Source of the DNA: Przewalskia tangutica | Lineage: Eukaryota; Streptophyta; Magnoliopsida; Solanales; Solanaceae | Length of the DNA: 64,000 nt | Assembly (NCBI GenBank): GCA_029844215.1 | Contig: CM056730.1 | Location: 48,186,924-48,250,923 of the forward strand | Reading direction: 5' to 3' | Shown here: positions 33,564 through 46,169 of the stretch, one piece after another | Layout: the number at the start of each line of letters is the position of its first letter | Position numbering within the stretch: position 1 is the stretch's first letter | Position numbers and translations under genes: made by a program | Notes under the pieces: model-generated | The model's input: only the letters and a program-made list of their open reading frames with translations | Told to the model about the DNA's origin: nothing | Databases searched by the model: none

Positions 33564-35434
33564 TGTTATACCCCGTAGTTCCAGAGTATGTATGTGAGGA
33601 CGTACGTACAATTGTATAAGCCCTAATTAGGTTAAGGATGAAATTGTGAACTTCCAACGGAAAAGATTCCGAACCTTGTGAAGGAAATTTTACGTTTTTA
33701 ATATTTTAACCAATTACGGATTTTTCCGAGAGATGAAATATTTTGGACCAATAGGAGGGCGACATGTGTCACCCCTAGGTGGCACATGTTGGACGAAAAT
33801 TGGTGGGCAAGTGGCCAAGTCAAGTAGTCAAAGTCTTGCTAGATTTATTTTGGAGCAAGTGGGAAGGGGGACCCTTGGCTTGGACGTTTTTTTTGGAGAC
33901 ATGTGGCTGTCTCATTTTTGTGGAGGACATATGTCCCAAAGTTGTGGTGGACATATGTCTCAAAGTTGTGGTGGACACTTAGTTGGAAGACTCCACTCAC
34001 ACAAGCAACCAAATCTTCACCATACACATGCTTGAATCTTGACCCTTGAATGTCCTATAAATACCCCCCTTAAGTTGCAAGACTTCTTCATCCACTTAAA
34101 CAATTTCCAAGTCTAAAAAATCCTTCCCCCTTTGTTGTAGTCTCGTCCAAAATCCCTCCCCCCTTTTAGTAGTTCTCGTCCGAAACACCCCCCCCCCCCC
34201 CTTGGTAGAAAAAATTCTTCAAGTATTGTTACTATCCCAAAATACCTTAGCCTAAATCCCTTGTAGTATTCCCAAGTTACCTCTATACTAAGAGCCCGGA
34301 AATACTACTTTATTTCCTTTGGTCACAAAACGAAACCCTAGGAAAATCTTCATAGTTGGTTGAAGTATTAGGAGAAGTTGTTTAGAAACTTCTAAGGGTT
34401 TCTTGGAGCGGATTGGAGCGTACAGAATAGGATCTAAACGTTGCTCAGGATCGACTTATAATCTTGGATAATTTTGGGCTTATCGAGGTAATAATCTTTG
34501 TCCTTCTATTGTAATTGGAGATTACATATTGTAGTAGTTTAGAATTGAGTATAAGTTATATAGAAGGATGTTAAAGAAGAGAATTGAACTGTATTTATAT
34601 AGGACTATATTTACAGTAGACTTGTGTAGTATCGGGGAGGGAGGTGCTGCCCAATTTTCCGTAGAATAAAGAACCTTCTGCTTAGAATATTCTACGAAAT
34701 AGTCTAGACGTTGATAGACGTATTTGACTATTATAGGTTGATACTCTGCGCGCGACATATTCGACTTGGCAGGTGGATTTAGCCGAGGAGGTATGTGATT
34801 CTTCCTATCCTCTTGAGCATGATATTTGTGAAATATATATATAGTACGGTAGACGTACGTGTGTTAACTAAATTTGGTTTTACTTTGATGTCTTTTGACT
34901 TGAGTTTTAAATAATAAGAATCTTGAAGTATTTCAAAAGAGTTATGAATCATTTTTGAAAGAAAAGTAATACTTGGTTTTTCAAAAAAGCTTAAGTGTTA
35001 TACTAGCTTTATGGGAAGTTAGGTATAACGACTTGAGAAAGATAAGAGGAAACGGTTTACTTATTTGTTTATAAAAGCCTTATAAATGATTTCTGAAGGT
35101 GTGGTAAGTTGGTTTGATAAGTAGACATATTATGATGCTACGTGTGTTAGTGTCTTGTGACGGTTGTGTAAAGGGGCTTTCCTTATTGTGCTTATGTTGT
35201 TTAACGATAAGCAGTTGTGCTGATATTATATCACTTACCCCCCTGACTTGTTACGAGCCGAGGGCTAGCCACCCCCGATGCGAGGAATACCTCATGCGGG
35301 TCTATGTGACCTATGCGGAGCTGCGGGAGTTCCAGGATGATCACTCCGGGTGTGTTACGCCGATGCGAGGAATACCTCATGCGGTCCAGGTGACTATGCG
35401 GACTGCGGGAGTCCAGGTTGATGCCGAGGGTTAG
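33564..35434 (+). mobile_element. Element C, 5' LTR, first part
   Basis: Plus-strand LTR starting TGTTATACCCCGTAG. Its left flank TATCT (33559-33563) should be one half of the target duplication. TATA box at 34056-34063 and conserved leader block at about 34430-34490. The middle resembles LTR A and 4b in reverse. It breaks at GTTAG (35430-35434) where chain 3 inserted and resumes at 44055. A run of about 16 C lies at 34187-34201. Confidence 0.85.
34056..34063 (+). promoter_or_regulatory. TATA box of element C LTR
   Basis: TATAAATA followed by a C-run, at the same place as in the other LTRs. Confidence 0.55.
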
Positions 35435-38400
35435 TGTAACGCCCCGAACCCGGGCCCGTTACTGGTGCCTTACCCCGGGCACCCTAGTGATACAACATCA
35501 GAGAAAACCAGCGGAAAATAAAACATGAATCATTAAACAAGAGATATAATAAATAAACAGGCCAACCAAAGCGATTTGCCTTGGTATATACATAAAACCC
35601 GAACAGTTTAATCCTTTTACAACCACGCCACAACAGTTCTACTGCACTTAAGATTTACAACAACTATGACGGGACAGGGCCCCGCCATACCCCTGAATGT
35701 ACAAGAACCTACAACTCAGGGAACACATACCAAAAGATGAGCCTCCGGGGAAACGGAGCTTCCCAACACGCTGAATGTGATCCTATAAGCGGGGATCGAC
35801 AGTCGATGTACCTTTACCTGCGGCATGAACGGCCCCGAAGGAGGTCGATAACAGTACCAAGTATGTGAAATCAAAACATCAGTAAATGAAATCATAATAG
35901 TCTATATAAAGCAGGAGACATGTATGATAACCAAACTACAGTTCACAACATAAAAGCAGTCATGTCAAGTCAGGGACTCACGCCCTCAAAGTCATCCCTC
36001 ATGCCCGTGGAACTCCTTCCTCACCGCGGCGATCTAGGTATAAATCATGTGATACGTATATCGTGGTCTCGGCCCATCTTATGGACCCAATATAGAAACG
36101 TGTGGAATACATTCCCGGATGAACCGGTAGTCAAGTGAAATACATTCCCGGATGAACCGGTAGTCAAGTGAAATACATTCCCGGATGAACCGGTAGTCAA
36201 GTGAAATACATTCCCGGATGAACCGGTAGTCAAGTGAGATACATTCCCGGATGAACCGGTAATCAAGTGAGATACATTCCCGGATGAACAGCATTCAAGT
36301 GAGATACATTCCCGGATGAACCGGTAATCAAGTGAAATACATTTCCGGATGAACCGGTAGTCGAGTGAACACAGTACTTGCACAACAAGGCTATCACACG
36401 TAACATGGTCAAGTTTCATAACAACAAGCATAAGCAAGTTACACACAACTCAAGGTACTTTCATTTTATGTCAAAGTCCGGGTTTTAACCCTAAAGTACT
36501 ACATACGTTAAGTCCTTTTAAAAGAGATACATTCCTTTTATAAAAGTCACCCGATACCCGTAGTATAAAACTAGAGTGATTCACATTATTAAGTAAACCA
36601 GAACACTTTCTTTTTAAACTCAAGTACCAACATTCTTTTCCTAAAGTTCCGGTTTGCCTAATTACAAATGCTCAAGTTTCTCATTTTAGAAAAGGTTTCG
36701 TAGTTCATAGTTTTAATCCTTTAAAACATAATTCTCCTTTAAACGTTTTGAGAAACATATGTCTTATATGTGAGTAGGTTATTCTTGTTTATAATCAATC
36801 TTATTAAGAAGCCATGATCTAGGAAATGTAATATCATTTTGTCTCATCTTAGCTTCTATGCAGATGGAGGTTTCTACTGGTTTTAATACTTCTTTAGTCA
36901 ATACATTTTCCTGTTATTAACGCTGCAGTGGTTTGTCGATACGCATTCTGATTTCCGAAATCAGTAAAACATTCTTAAGCCGTTATACCTAACTTCCCAT
37001 AAAGCTAGTATAACTCTTAAGCTTTCAAAACCCAAGTAATACTCATTCTTTCAAAACGATTCATAAATCTTTTGAAATACTTCAAGTTCTTTATTAACAC
37101 ATATCAAGCCAGTTATTATTCAAATCAGTTACCTTTTAAAAACCACAAAGTATTTGCTTATCCACATAAAGCTATTATAACCGACTTCCCATAAAGCCGT
37201 TATAACACTTTATGTTTTAAACCAATCAAATACATTTAGCACATGTACGTCTACCGTACTACATAGTTCACACATATCATGCTAGAAGAGATAGGAAGAG
37301 GTTCACATACCTCGCGACGATTATCGACAATAAGCAAAAAGCTCCAAGTACTACAACCTTGCTAGCCCTTTCCACTCCTCGAGTAGAATACGCTACTCTT
37401 AGTACTTTCACCTATAAAGGCCACAAACGTCTATTTAAATCTTAAACACAAGTTCCCATCTTTCTACAGAAAATTCGGCAGCACCTCCCCCCCCCGCAAC
37501 AGCGTAAATCTCCTCCTCTATTGAGGCCGGCTACCAAGCCAACCAGGGGGGGTTTTATACGTCTAACCGGGCGTGTACAATTTCTACTACACAACAAGCT
37601 ACACAAGTCTCTCATGTCTGATCTATGTAATTCTGATTCGATTCTTTCTTTAAATTCAGGCTTAAGTCAAAAGACATTGCCGCAGTACTAAACTTAATTC
37701 TATATATAGTATACTTCAACTATATAATGAAACAACATGTAATTTCCAATTACAAAAGGGGGACAAGATTATTTACCTCGATAAGCCCAAAATTATCCGA
37801 GATAAAAGTCGATCCTGAGCAAGGTTTAGCTCCTACTCCGTGCGCTCCAAACAACCCTTAGAAGTTCTAACCAACTTCTACTTAAATACTTCAACCAACT
37901 ATGAAGATTTCCTTAGGGTTTTGGTTTGAGACTTAAAGGACAAAAGGTAGTATTTCCGGGCTCTACGTATAGAGGTAACTTTGGAATACTACAAGATATG
38001 AGGCCAAGGTATTTTGGGCATTATAACAATACTTGGAGAGTATTTCAATACCACAAGGGGGGGGGTACCTCACGAAAACACTCCAAGATGGGGGGGGGTT
38101 CTCGGCCAAAGGGCCTTGACAAGGGAGGGGGAACTCTCGGCCACTAGGCCACTCAAAGGGGGAGGGGGGGAGGCTTAGGACGAGAGCAACAAGAGGAGAG
38201 GGGAAGGATTGCAAGACTTAGAACACATTTGGATGATGAAGTCTTCAACAAAGGGAGGGGTATTTATAGGGAAGCCAAGGCCACCAATGGACAAGATCAA
38301 GCCATGTGCAAGGCAAGTGTAAGGCCTTGATCAAGCCAAGTGCACCCTAACCCCTACTCCACAAAACATGGCACAAAACAATGCACAAAACAAGGCCAAA

Positions 38401-38698
38401 ACAAGGCACAAAACAAGGCACCAATAAGGCACAAAAACGTGAGCCAATCGGCCACCAATCCGTCCACCATGAGGGTGACAAGTGTCACCCTCCCGTTGGT
38501 CTAAAATGTTTCGTCTCTCGGAAAAATCCGCAAAAATAGTAAATGACATAGCCGGAATTTTCCCAACGTAAGCTGTGGAAACGTTTCGTCGAAAAACGAC
38601 TCAAATCGGCACTTGTGCCCAAAATTGGTCTAGCCAATTCTTAAGGCAAAAATTTAATACGCACGCCTCACGCATATATTCGAAATACGGGTATAACA
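35435..38698 (-). repeat. Chain 3 LTR, copy 3a
   Basis: 3,264 bp, from TGTAACGCCCCG to GGGTATAACA. It contains a 33-bp minisatellite (36097-36370), a block near 36780-36960 shared with LTRs 4a and E, two paired ATAAAG/GTTATAAC motifs (about 36973 and 37163) and a TATA box (38261-38268). Confidence 0.88.
36097..36370. repeat. 33-bp minisatellite in LTR 3a (eight units)
   Basis: Units read AATACATTCCCGGATGAACC followed by GGTAGTCAAGTGA with small changes. 33 is a multiple of three, so the minus strand shows an artificial 11-residue repeat (ECISLDYRFIR). The sister array is at 41535-41795. Confidence 0.92.
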
Positions 38699-39479
38699 TT
38701 CTCCTCTCTAGAAACATTCGTCCCGAATGTTCCTTCTCAGCGGATAAAGATGAAGTTCTTCTAACAAGTTTCCACCGCCACACATGGCCACAAACATAAC
38801 ACACGTTCTCTTCCTTCCTTACTCGTCGTGCCTCTCCGATCACTTGAACTCTTCTAGTATACTCACCATACTCCAGTCATCGCTTTAGTTTCCAAAACTT
38901 TGGAGTCACCACCTCCAAACTTGGTCATCTACTAGTCTCAATCTTCCTTAAGGCCATTCCCGGCCTTCACGATCTGCTTCTGGTCGAACATATCCACGAA
39001 CTCATACGATGGTTACCAAAACTTAGGCCTAGCTCCCTCGTGACCCTACCACCTGGCGGGACCACCCAGAGTGACCCACTCGAAAGCAGTGCGGGTTGGC
39101 CCGCAACACGGCCCCAACCCGACCATCTGTCGCGCCAACTCTTGCTCGCCGACCGGAACAATCTTGCTAAATCACATCATGGAAGATACCATTTCATTTA
39201 CCCAACCCAGGGACTTATCACACAATACTTTCTAGGCATAAAATGCACTCTGTCAAGGATCACTCGCAAAAATCTTGTACCCAAGACGGCCTTACATCTA
39301 AGGTCTCAACTGTAATATTCTAAGGTTCATCATTCCCTCACCCCCAGGCTTACCCTTTTTCCCAAACCAGGTTCCTAAATCACACTTTAGCACAAAGCTA
39401 TCCGAACATAACACCTAACACATTAACATAACATCAAAACATACAAGCCTCTAGAGGTTTAAGGATATACCTGAAGCTA

Positions 39480-40703
39480 CCGCTCCACTCTAATCGTAAG
39501 TCTGCCCTGCAGTATGCATGGGAAAGCGATGAACACGCCATCGATCCGGTGAGGCTGCGCTGCGGTACCTCTCCTATAAGCACGATCTCGTCCACATGGC
39601 CACGGCGGCAGCGGTGAAGCAAGCACCGATAAAAAGACGACATTCCGGGATGATGTTTGCCACATCGTGCCGGCGAGGACGTGAATCTGTTGGCTAGAAC
39701 CCGTATATATCTCGAACGGAAGCCACGGAGCTCGACCAGCTCGAATACCACGAACGCCCCGACGATCGTGGGGACCACTCCGTCTTGGCGGAGGTACATA
39801 ACTAGCTTTCTTGGCGGTCCGCCTTGAAAGTTACCAAAGGACCTGCCGCCTGGCCTCTTCTGGCGATCTCGGCCATACCGTCGATCTCTCCGTGCCTCAC
39901 ATCCTAGTGCATGAGCTGCGTGCGGGCAATGTCCATGCCGGTGAAGGGCTACACCGAACAAGCCTCGCCAAGTACTCATCCAGCCCGGTGGCGTAGCGGT
40001 GTACTCTCCTCCATATCGGCTACTCTGGCGGGGACATACCGAGCTAATGAGTCGAACTCCACATTGTACTCTCTAACCGTCGCCCGCCCCGCCTCAACGT
40101 CAAAAATTGGCCGGCGAGCCCTCTCATCCGTGGGGCAAGAAATGTGCAAGAAAAGCCCTTGAGAACTTCGTCCCATACGGTGGAAGTGCATGCTCTTCCC
40201 GGACAACTCGCGAATCAAACCGGTCAGCTGCAGATCACGCGGTGATGCGAACCAATACCACCGACTCTGCCTCGAGACTACGATCACTCTCATGATCCGT
40301 TTGAGTCGGATAAACTCACGGTCGTCCTCGGCTCGATCCATAGAACATCGGCGGGCTACAACTCGAGAAAGTCACGTAGCCTCAAACTGCGCTCGGGGGT
40401 GAACTACGGGTGCTCTTGAAATTGGCCGGTATCGGCCTATCCTCATATCGGCCACGACCACGGCGATGGCGCCATCTCCTTGTACCCATCTCATCGGCTC
40501 GGTGTGGGGTGGAGGCTCAGTCTTGTAGTCTCAGCAGCCACCGCCGCGGCTCTAAACTTCTTTGGTCTTTGTGGCGTCGCGAAACCCGCCGTCGGAAGCA
40601 CTTGTCTCAGTCTTGGCCGGGCTGCGCCTCGTACTCCTCGTATCTCGCTAACAGCTCCTCATCGCCTTGCCCATCGGGCTCAGGTTGCCTTACGCGGAGG
40701 CAT
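39480..40703 (-). pseudogene. gag: Gag remnant retaining the capsid region, chain 3
   Basis: The start MPPRKAT is at 40703, soon followed by a stop and frame changes. Further on, 40341-39976 is open and includes EDDREFIRLKR and TVREYNVEFDSLARYVPARVADMEE, which resemble the central Ty3/gypsy capsid domain. This part is absent from the chain 1 Gag, so chain 3 preserves a longer ancestral gag. The zinc-knuckle end (about 39680-39560) is only visible as scattered Cys/His residues in shifted frames. At least some breaks match CTG-type consensus damage. Confidence 0.7.
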
Positions 40704-40811
40704 AATCGGTAAAGGAAAGGAATACGTCGGAGGGTCCATTTATCACTGTGACTAAGGCACGATCTCGAATGAGAAGAATGGAAACCAATCCTAAATGTCC
40801 TATAGCCTCAC

Positions 40812-40845
40812 GATTATAGATGTGGTGCACAACACACCGATAATC
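40812..40845 (-). other. Post-PBS stem-loop (chain 3)
   Basis: Same arms with one G-U pair and intact GTGCAC loop, 42 nt from the damaged PBS at 40888-40898. Confidence 0.68.
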
Positions 40846-40887
40846 AAGACTCTACTAGACACGGTCAGACACTTTCCGAGACTAATC

Positions 40888-40898
40888 GCTCGATACCA
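40888..40898 (-). promoter_or_regulatory. Damaged primer-binding site, chain 3
   Basis: The minus strand reads TGGTATCGAGC; the consensus TGGTATCAGAGC has lost one A inside CAG (CTG on the plus strand). Confidence 0.75.
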
Positions 40899-40901
40899 CT
40901 T

Positions 40902-43900
40902 TGTAACGCCCGAACCGGGCGTTCATCGTGCCTTACCGGGCACCCTAGTGATACAACATCGAGAAAACCGTGGAAAATAAAACATGAATCATTAAACAAG
41001 AGATATAATAAATAAACAAGCCAACCAAAACAATTGCCTTGGTATATACATAAAACCCGAGCAGTTTAATCCTTTTACAACCACACCCACAGATTCTATG
41101 GACCTTAAGATTTACAACAACTATGACGGACAGGGCCTCGCCATACCACGAATGTACAAGAACCTACAACTCGGGGAACACATACCAAAAGATGAGCCTC
41201 GGGAAGCGGAGCTTCCCAACACCGAATGTGATCCTATAAGCGGGGATCGGCGGTCGATGTACCTTTACTGCGGCATGAACGGCCCGAAGGAGTCGAGACA
41301 ATTGCAGTATGTGAAATCAAAACACGTAAATGAAATCATAATAGTCTATATAAAGCGGGAGACATGTATGATAACCAAACTACGATTCCACAACATAAGC
41401 AATCATGTCAAGTCGGGGACTCACGCCTCAAAGTCATCCTCATGCGTGGAACTCCTTCCTCACATCGGCGATCTAGGTATAAATCATGTGATACGTATAA
41501 TGTGTCTCGGCCCATCTTATGGACCCAATATAGAAACGTGTGGAATACATTCCGGATGAACCGGTAGTCAAGTGAAATACATTCCGGATGAACGGTAGTC
41601 AAGTGAAATACATTCGGATGAACCGGTAGTCAAGTGAAATACATTCCCGGATGAACCGGTAGTCAAGTGAGATACATTCCCGGATGAACCGGTAATCAAG
41701 TGAAATACATTCCCGGATGAACCGGTACTCAAGTGAGATACATTCGGATGAACCGTAATCAAGTGAAATACATTTCGGATGAACCGGTAGTCGAGTGAAC
41801 ACAGTACTTGCACAACAAGGCTATCACACGTAACATGGTCAAGTTTCATAACAACAAGCATAGGCAAGTTACACACAACTCAAGGTACTTTCATGTTATG
41901 TCAAAGTCCGGTTTTAACCTAAAGTACTACATACGTTAAGTCCTTTTAAAAGAGATACATTCCTTTTATAAAAGTCACCCGATACGTAGTATAAAACTAG
42001 AGTGATTCACATTATTAAGTAAACGAACACTTTCTTTTTAAACTCAAGTACCAACATTCTTTTCCTAAAGTTCGGTTTGCCTAATTACAAATGCTCAAGT
42101 TTCTCATTTTTAGAAAAGGTTTCGTAGTTCGTAGTTTTAATCCTTTAAAACATAATTCTCCTTTAAACGTTTTGAGAAACATATGTCTTATATGTGAGTA
42201 GGTTATTCTTGTTTATAATCAATCTTATTAAGCAGCCATGATCTAGGAAATGTAATATCATTTTGTCTCATCTTAGCTTCTATGCAGATGGAGGTTTCTC
42301 CGGTTTTAATACTTCTTTAGTCAATACATTTTCTGTTATTAACGCCATGGTTTGTCGTCGCATTCGATTTCGAAATCAAGAAAACATTCTTAAGCCGTTA
42401 TACCTAACTTCCCATAAAGCTAGTATAACTCTTAAGCTTTCAAACCCAAGTAATACTCATTCTTTCAAAACGATTCATAAATCTTTTGAAATACTTCAAG
42501 TTCTTTATTAACACATATCAAGCCAGTTATTATTCAAATCAGTTACCTTTTAAAAACCACAAAGTATTTGCTTATCCACATAAAGCTATTATAACCGACT
42601 TCCCATAAAGCCGTTATAACACTTTATGTTTTAAACCAATCAAATACATTTAGCACGTATCGTCTACGTCTACATAGTTCACACATATCATGCTAGAAGA
42701 GATAGGAAGAGGTTCACATACCTCGCGACGATTATCGACAATAAGCAAAAAGCTCCAAGTACTACAACGCACTAGCCCTTTCCACTCCTCGAGTAGAATA
42801 CGCTACTCTTAGTACTTTCACCTATAAAGGCCACAAACGTCTATTTAAATATTAAACACAAGTTCCCATCTTTCTACAGAAAATTGGCAAAGACTCCCCG
42901 CATGGCAGCGTAAATCTCCTCTCTCTATGAGGCGGCTACCAAGCCAACCGTGGGGGTTTTATACGCCTAACAGGCGTGTACAATTTCTACTACACAACAA
43001 GCTACACAAGTCTCCATCAGATCCCATGTAATTCTGATTCGATTCTTTCTTTAAATTCAGCTTAAGTCAAAAGACATTGCAGCGATACTAAACTTAATTC
43101 TATATATAGTATACTTCAACTATATAATGAAACAACATGTAATTTCCAATTACAAAGGGGACAAGATTATTTACCTCGATAAGCCCAAAATTATCCGAGA
43201 TAAAAGTCGATCTGAGCAAGGTTTAGCTCCTACTCGTGCGCTCCAAACAACCCTTAGAAGTTCTAACCAACTTACTTAAATACTTCAACCAATGAAGATT
43301 TCCTTAGGGTTTTGGTTTGAGACTTAAAGGACAAAAGGTAGTATTTCCGGCTCTACGTATAGAGGTAACTTTGGAATACTACAAGATATGAGGCCAAGGT
43401 ATTTTGGGCATTATAACAATACTTGGAGAGTATTTCAATACCACAGGGGGTACCTCGAAAACACTCAAGATGGGGTTCTCGGCAAAGGGCCTTGACAAGG
43501 GAGGGGAACTCTCGGCCACTAGGCCACTCAAGGGGAGGAGGCTTGGGGCGAGCAACAAGAGGAGAGGGAAGGATTGCAAGACTTAGAACACATTTGGATG
43601 ATGAAGTCTTCAACAAAGGGAGGTATTTATAGGGAAGCCAGGGCCAACCAATGGACTAGATCAAGCCATGTGCAAGGCAAGTGTAAGGCCTTGATCAAGC
43701 CAAGTGCACCCTAACCCCTACTCCACAAAACATGGCACAAAACAATGCACAAAACAAGGCCAAAACAAGGCACAAAACAAGGCACCAATAAGGCACAAAA
43801 CGTGAGCCAATCGGCGCCAACTGTCCACCACGAGGGTGACAAGTGTCACCTCCGTTGGTCTAAAATGTTTCGTCTCTCGGAAAAATCCGCAAAAATAGTA

Positions 43901-44054
43901 AATGACATAGCGAATTTTCCCAACGTAGTAATGGAAACGTTTCGTCGAAAAACGACTCAAATCGGCACTTGTGCCCAAAATTCGATCTAGCCAATTCTTA
44001 AGGCAAAAATTTAATACGCACGCCTCACGCATATTCGGAAATACGGGTATAACG
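40902..44054 (-). repeat. Chain 3 LTR, copy 3b
   Basis: 3,153 bp, similar to 3a but about 110 bp shorter through scattered small losses at CTG, CCCGG and similar words. 33-bp array at 41535-41795; TATA box at 43624-43631. Confidence 0.87.
41535..41795. repeat. 33-bp minisatellite in LTR 3b (eight units)
   Basis: Same unit as 36097-36370. Several units have CCGG or CGG in place of CCCGG and drop to 30-32 bp. Confidence 0.9.
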
Positions 44055-44746
44055 ATTAGCTACCGTCACGAGGAATACCTCATGCGGACCTAGGTGGTCT
44101 ATGCGGACTGCGGGAGTTCCAGGATTAGGCTCGCATAATGATATTATGGGCGATTGGCCTTGCTTCGATCATTAGCAGCCTAGAAAAGACCCGTTATGTT
44201 ATATCTATTTTGCTCTTGTTTATGTCGTGGCATTATGTGCGGTTAAATTGGTTGTTCATACGTATTTGTAATTGGTTTTAAAATGCTATGATTTCATTTA
44301 AGTACTTTACAGTTTCACATACTTGGTACCTGTTGTACTGACCTCCTTCGGGGGGCTGCGTTCATGCCGCATGTAGAGGTACTCCTGTTGTTGATCCCCG
44401 CTCCTAGGATCACCGCTTTTGGGAAAGCCCGTTTCTCGGAGGCTTATCTTTTGGGTATGATCTCCTGTCATTGTAGCTTTATGTACATTCGAGGTATGGC
44501 GGCCACTGTCGCCATAGTTGTTTACTTTCTTAGAGGTCTATAGTCCTGTTGTAAATTTTGGGGATGTAACTGTCAGACTTGGTATATATATACATGCCGA
44601 AAGGCAACTTTTTCTTGGATAGACTGTTTCTTATTTTACTCTTTATCTCATGTCTTTGTTTTTATATTCCGCTGGTTACTCTGATGTATATCTACTTGGG
44701 TGCCCGGGTAAGGCACCAGTCACGGGCCCGGGATCGGGTCGTGACA
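44055..44746 (+). mobile_element. Element C, 5' LTR, second part
   Basis: It continues the plus-strand LTR from the duplicated ATTAG to the terminus GGTCGTGACA. With 33564-35434 the LTR totals about 2.56 kb. Confidence 0.87.
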
Positions 44747-44750
44747 AAAG

Positions 44751-44762
44751 TGGTATCAGAGC
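44751..44762 (+). promoter_or_regulatory. Primer-binding site, element C
   Basis: Perfect TGGTATCAGAGC, four bases after the LTR end. Confidence 0.92.
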
Positions 44763-44808
44763 AGTTAATCCTCGGAAAGTGTCTACAGACCGTATCTAGT
44801 AGAGTCTT

Positions 44809-44842
44809 GATTATCGGTGTGTTGTGCTCCACACCAATAATC
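44809..44842 (+). other. Post-PBS stem-loop (element C, loop palindrome changed)
   Basis: Arms GATTATCGGTGTG and CACACCAATAATC pair as elsewhere, but the loop reads TTGTGCTC, so the self-complementary GTGCAC is lost by one base. Confidence 0.66.
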
Positions 44843-44951
44843 AGGAGGCTGCAGGATATTAGGATTGGTTTCCATTCTTCTCACTCTGAGATCGTGCCTT
44901 AGAGCTATGTTATAAGTTGGACTCTTTCTAACACATTCTTATGTACCAGCT

Positions 44952-44984
44952 ATGCCTCCACGCAAGGCAACCCAGGCCCAGAAG
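44952..44984 (+). pseudogene. gag: gag start of element C, interrupted
   Basis: Eleven codons beginning MPPRKATQAQ, the conserved start of this superfamily's Gag, end where chain D inserted. The downstream part is not in the window. Confidence 0.75.
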
Positions 44985-45639
44985 TGTCACTACCCGACCC
45001 CGGGCCCACGACTGGTGCCTTACCCCGGTCACCCTAGTGATACAACATCAGAGAAAATCAGCGGAAATAAAAACTTACACATGAAACAAGATATATAATA
45101 AAAAAAACAGGTTAACCAAAACGGTTACCTTCCTGTATATATACATCAAAATCGAACAGTAAATCCTTTACAAACCCTGCCCACAACAGTACTGCACTCT
45201 AAGAATGTAACAACTATGACGGACGGGGTTCGCTTATACCACGAATGTAAGTACTCAACAACAGGGGACTATACGAAAGATAAGCCTCGGAGAAACGGAG
45301 CTTCGAACGCTGCTGTGATCCTATGGCGAGGATCCTGGCCGGTGTACCTCTGCGCGGCCAACGCGGCCCGAAAGTCGATCAGGTACCAAGTATGTGGCGA
45401 AAATCGTAAATGAAATCATAACAGTCTATAAAAAGCAGGAGACATGTATGATAACCAAACTACAGTCCATAATATATAAACAGTCATGTCAAGTCAGGGA
45501 CTCACGCCCTCAAAGTCATCACTCAAATATAACCATGGGTCTCACGCCCACAACATCAATCATGCCCGTGGAATACCTTCACGTCGCTGGCGATGCATGA
45601 TGTAATAACACCAAGGAGTACACATGAACACCAGGTCCT

Positions 45640-46130
45640 ACCTGTGTCACAAAACCGTACGGGGCAAGTACGAAGGCATAACTACCAGATCCACCCTGCA
45701 TCATCAACTGACCGGGGCAAGTACGAAAGCCAACTACCCGAACCTACCATACCAACAATACTAAATAACTGTATCACGAAGCTGACCGGGGCAAGTACGA
45801 TAGCCTCTACCAGATCCACCCTGCATCACGTCGGCGGGCAAGTACGTAAGCTAACTACCAGATCCACCCTGCATCACGAGACTTCGTCCTAACACTGACA
45901 AACTGCATCACGAAGCTGACCGGGGCAAGTGCGATAGCCTCTACCAGATCCACCCTGCATCACGTCGCTGACCGGGGCAAGTACGTAGGCTAACCACCAG
46001 ATCCACCGTGCATCACGAGACTTTGTCCAAACACTGACTCACGAAGGCGACGGGAAATGCGAAGGACTCTACGGATCCACCTTGCATCACGTCGCTGACC
46101 GGGGCAAGTACGTAGAACAACTACCAGATA
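45640..46130. repeat. Repeat of about 50-60 bp in LTR 4a
   Basis: Irregular tandem units hold CCAGATCCACC, TGCATCACG and GACCGGGGCAAGTACG. A degenerate form of the same repeat lies in chain 1 LTRs (about 4740-5000). Confidence 0.75.
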
Positions 46131-46169
46131 CCAAAGCCGTAATCACGAGACTTCGCCACAAAACACTCC

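Larger units (their letters stand above)
38699..40901 (-). mobile_element. Chain 3 internal region
   Basis: PBS (40888-40898, with CTG shortened to CG), hairpin (40812-40845), gag remnant (40703 to about 39480), then about 0.7 kb of non-coding sequence and the PPT-side dyad at about 38713. The PPT reads TTCTCCTCTC on the plus strand, poorer than in other copies. The region is dense in CTG-type discrepancies. Confidence 0.8.
35435..44054 (-). mobile_element. Chain 3: retrotransposon with two LTRs and gag remnant
   Basis: LTR 3a (35435-38698), internal (38699-40901), LTR 3b (40902-44054). Flanks are GTTAG (35430-35434) and ATTAG (44055-44059), a target duplication with one mismatch. The last base of LTR 3b reads G where A is expected. 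The element is inserted in the LTR of element C, whose sequence rejoins cleanly across it. Only gag is recognisable inside. Confidence 0.88.
44747..44984 (+). mobile_element. Element C internal region, 5' part
   Basis: It holds AAAG plus a perfect PBS (44751-44762), the post-PBS hairpin (44809-44842) and the first codons of gag (from 44952, MPPRKATQAQK). Chain D then interrupts at 44985. The rest of element C must lie right of the window. Confidence 0.87.

Noticed and set aside
34183..34204. Long C and G homopolymers (also near 47590, 61937, 62449, 63910, 63973) as functional G-quadruplex sites
   Set aside because: Their length varies between near-identical copies, which suggests homopolymer miscalling. 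Lengths are not reliable enough to support a structure claim.
36045..36446. Open frame with an 11-residue repeat (ECISLDYRFIR) as a repeat protein
   Set aside because: Same arithmetic effect from a 33-bp unit; it lies in an LTR minisatellite.
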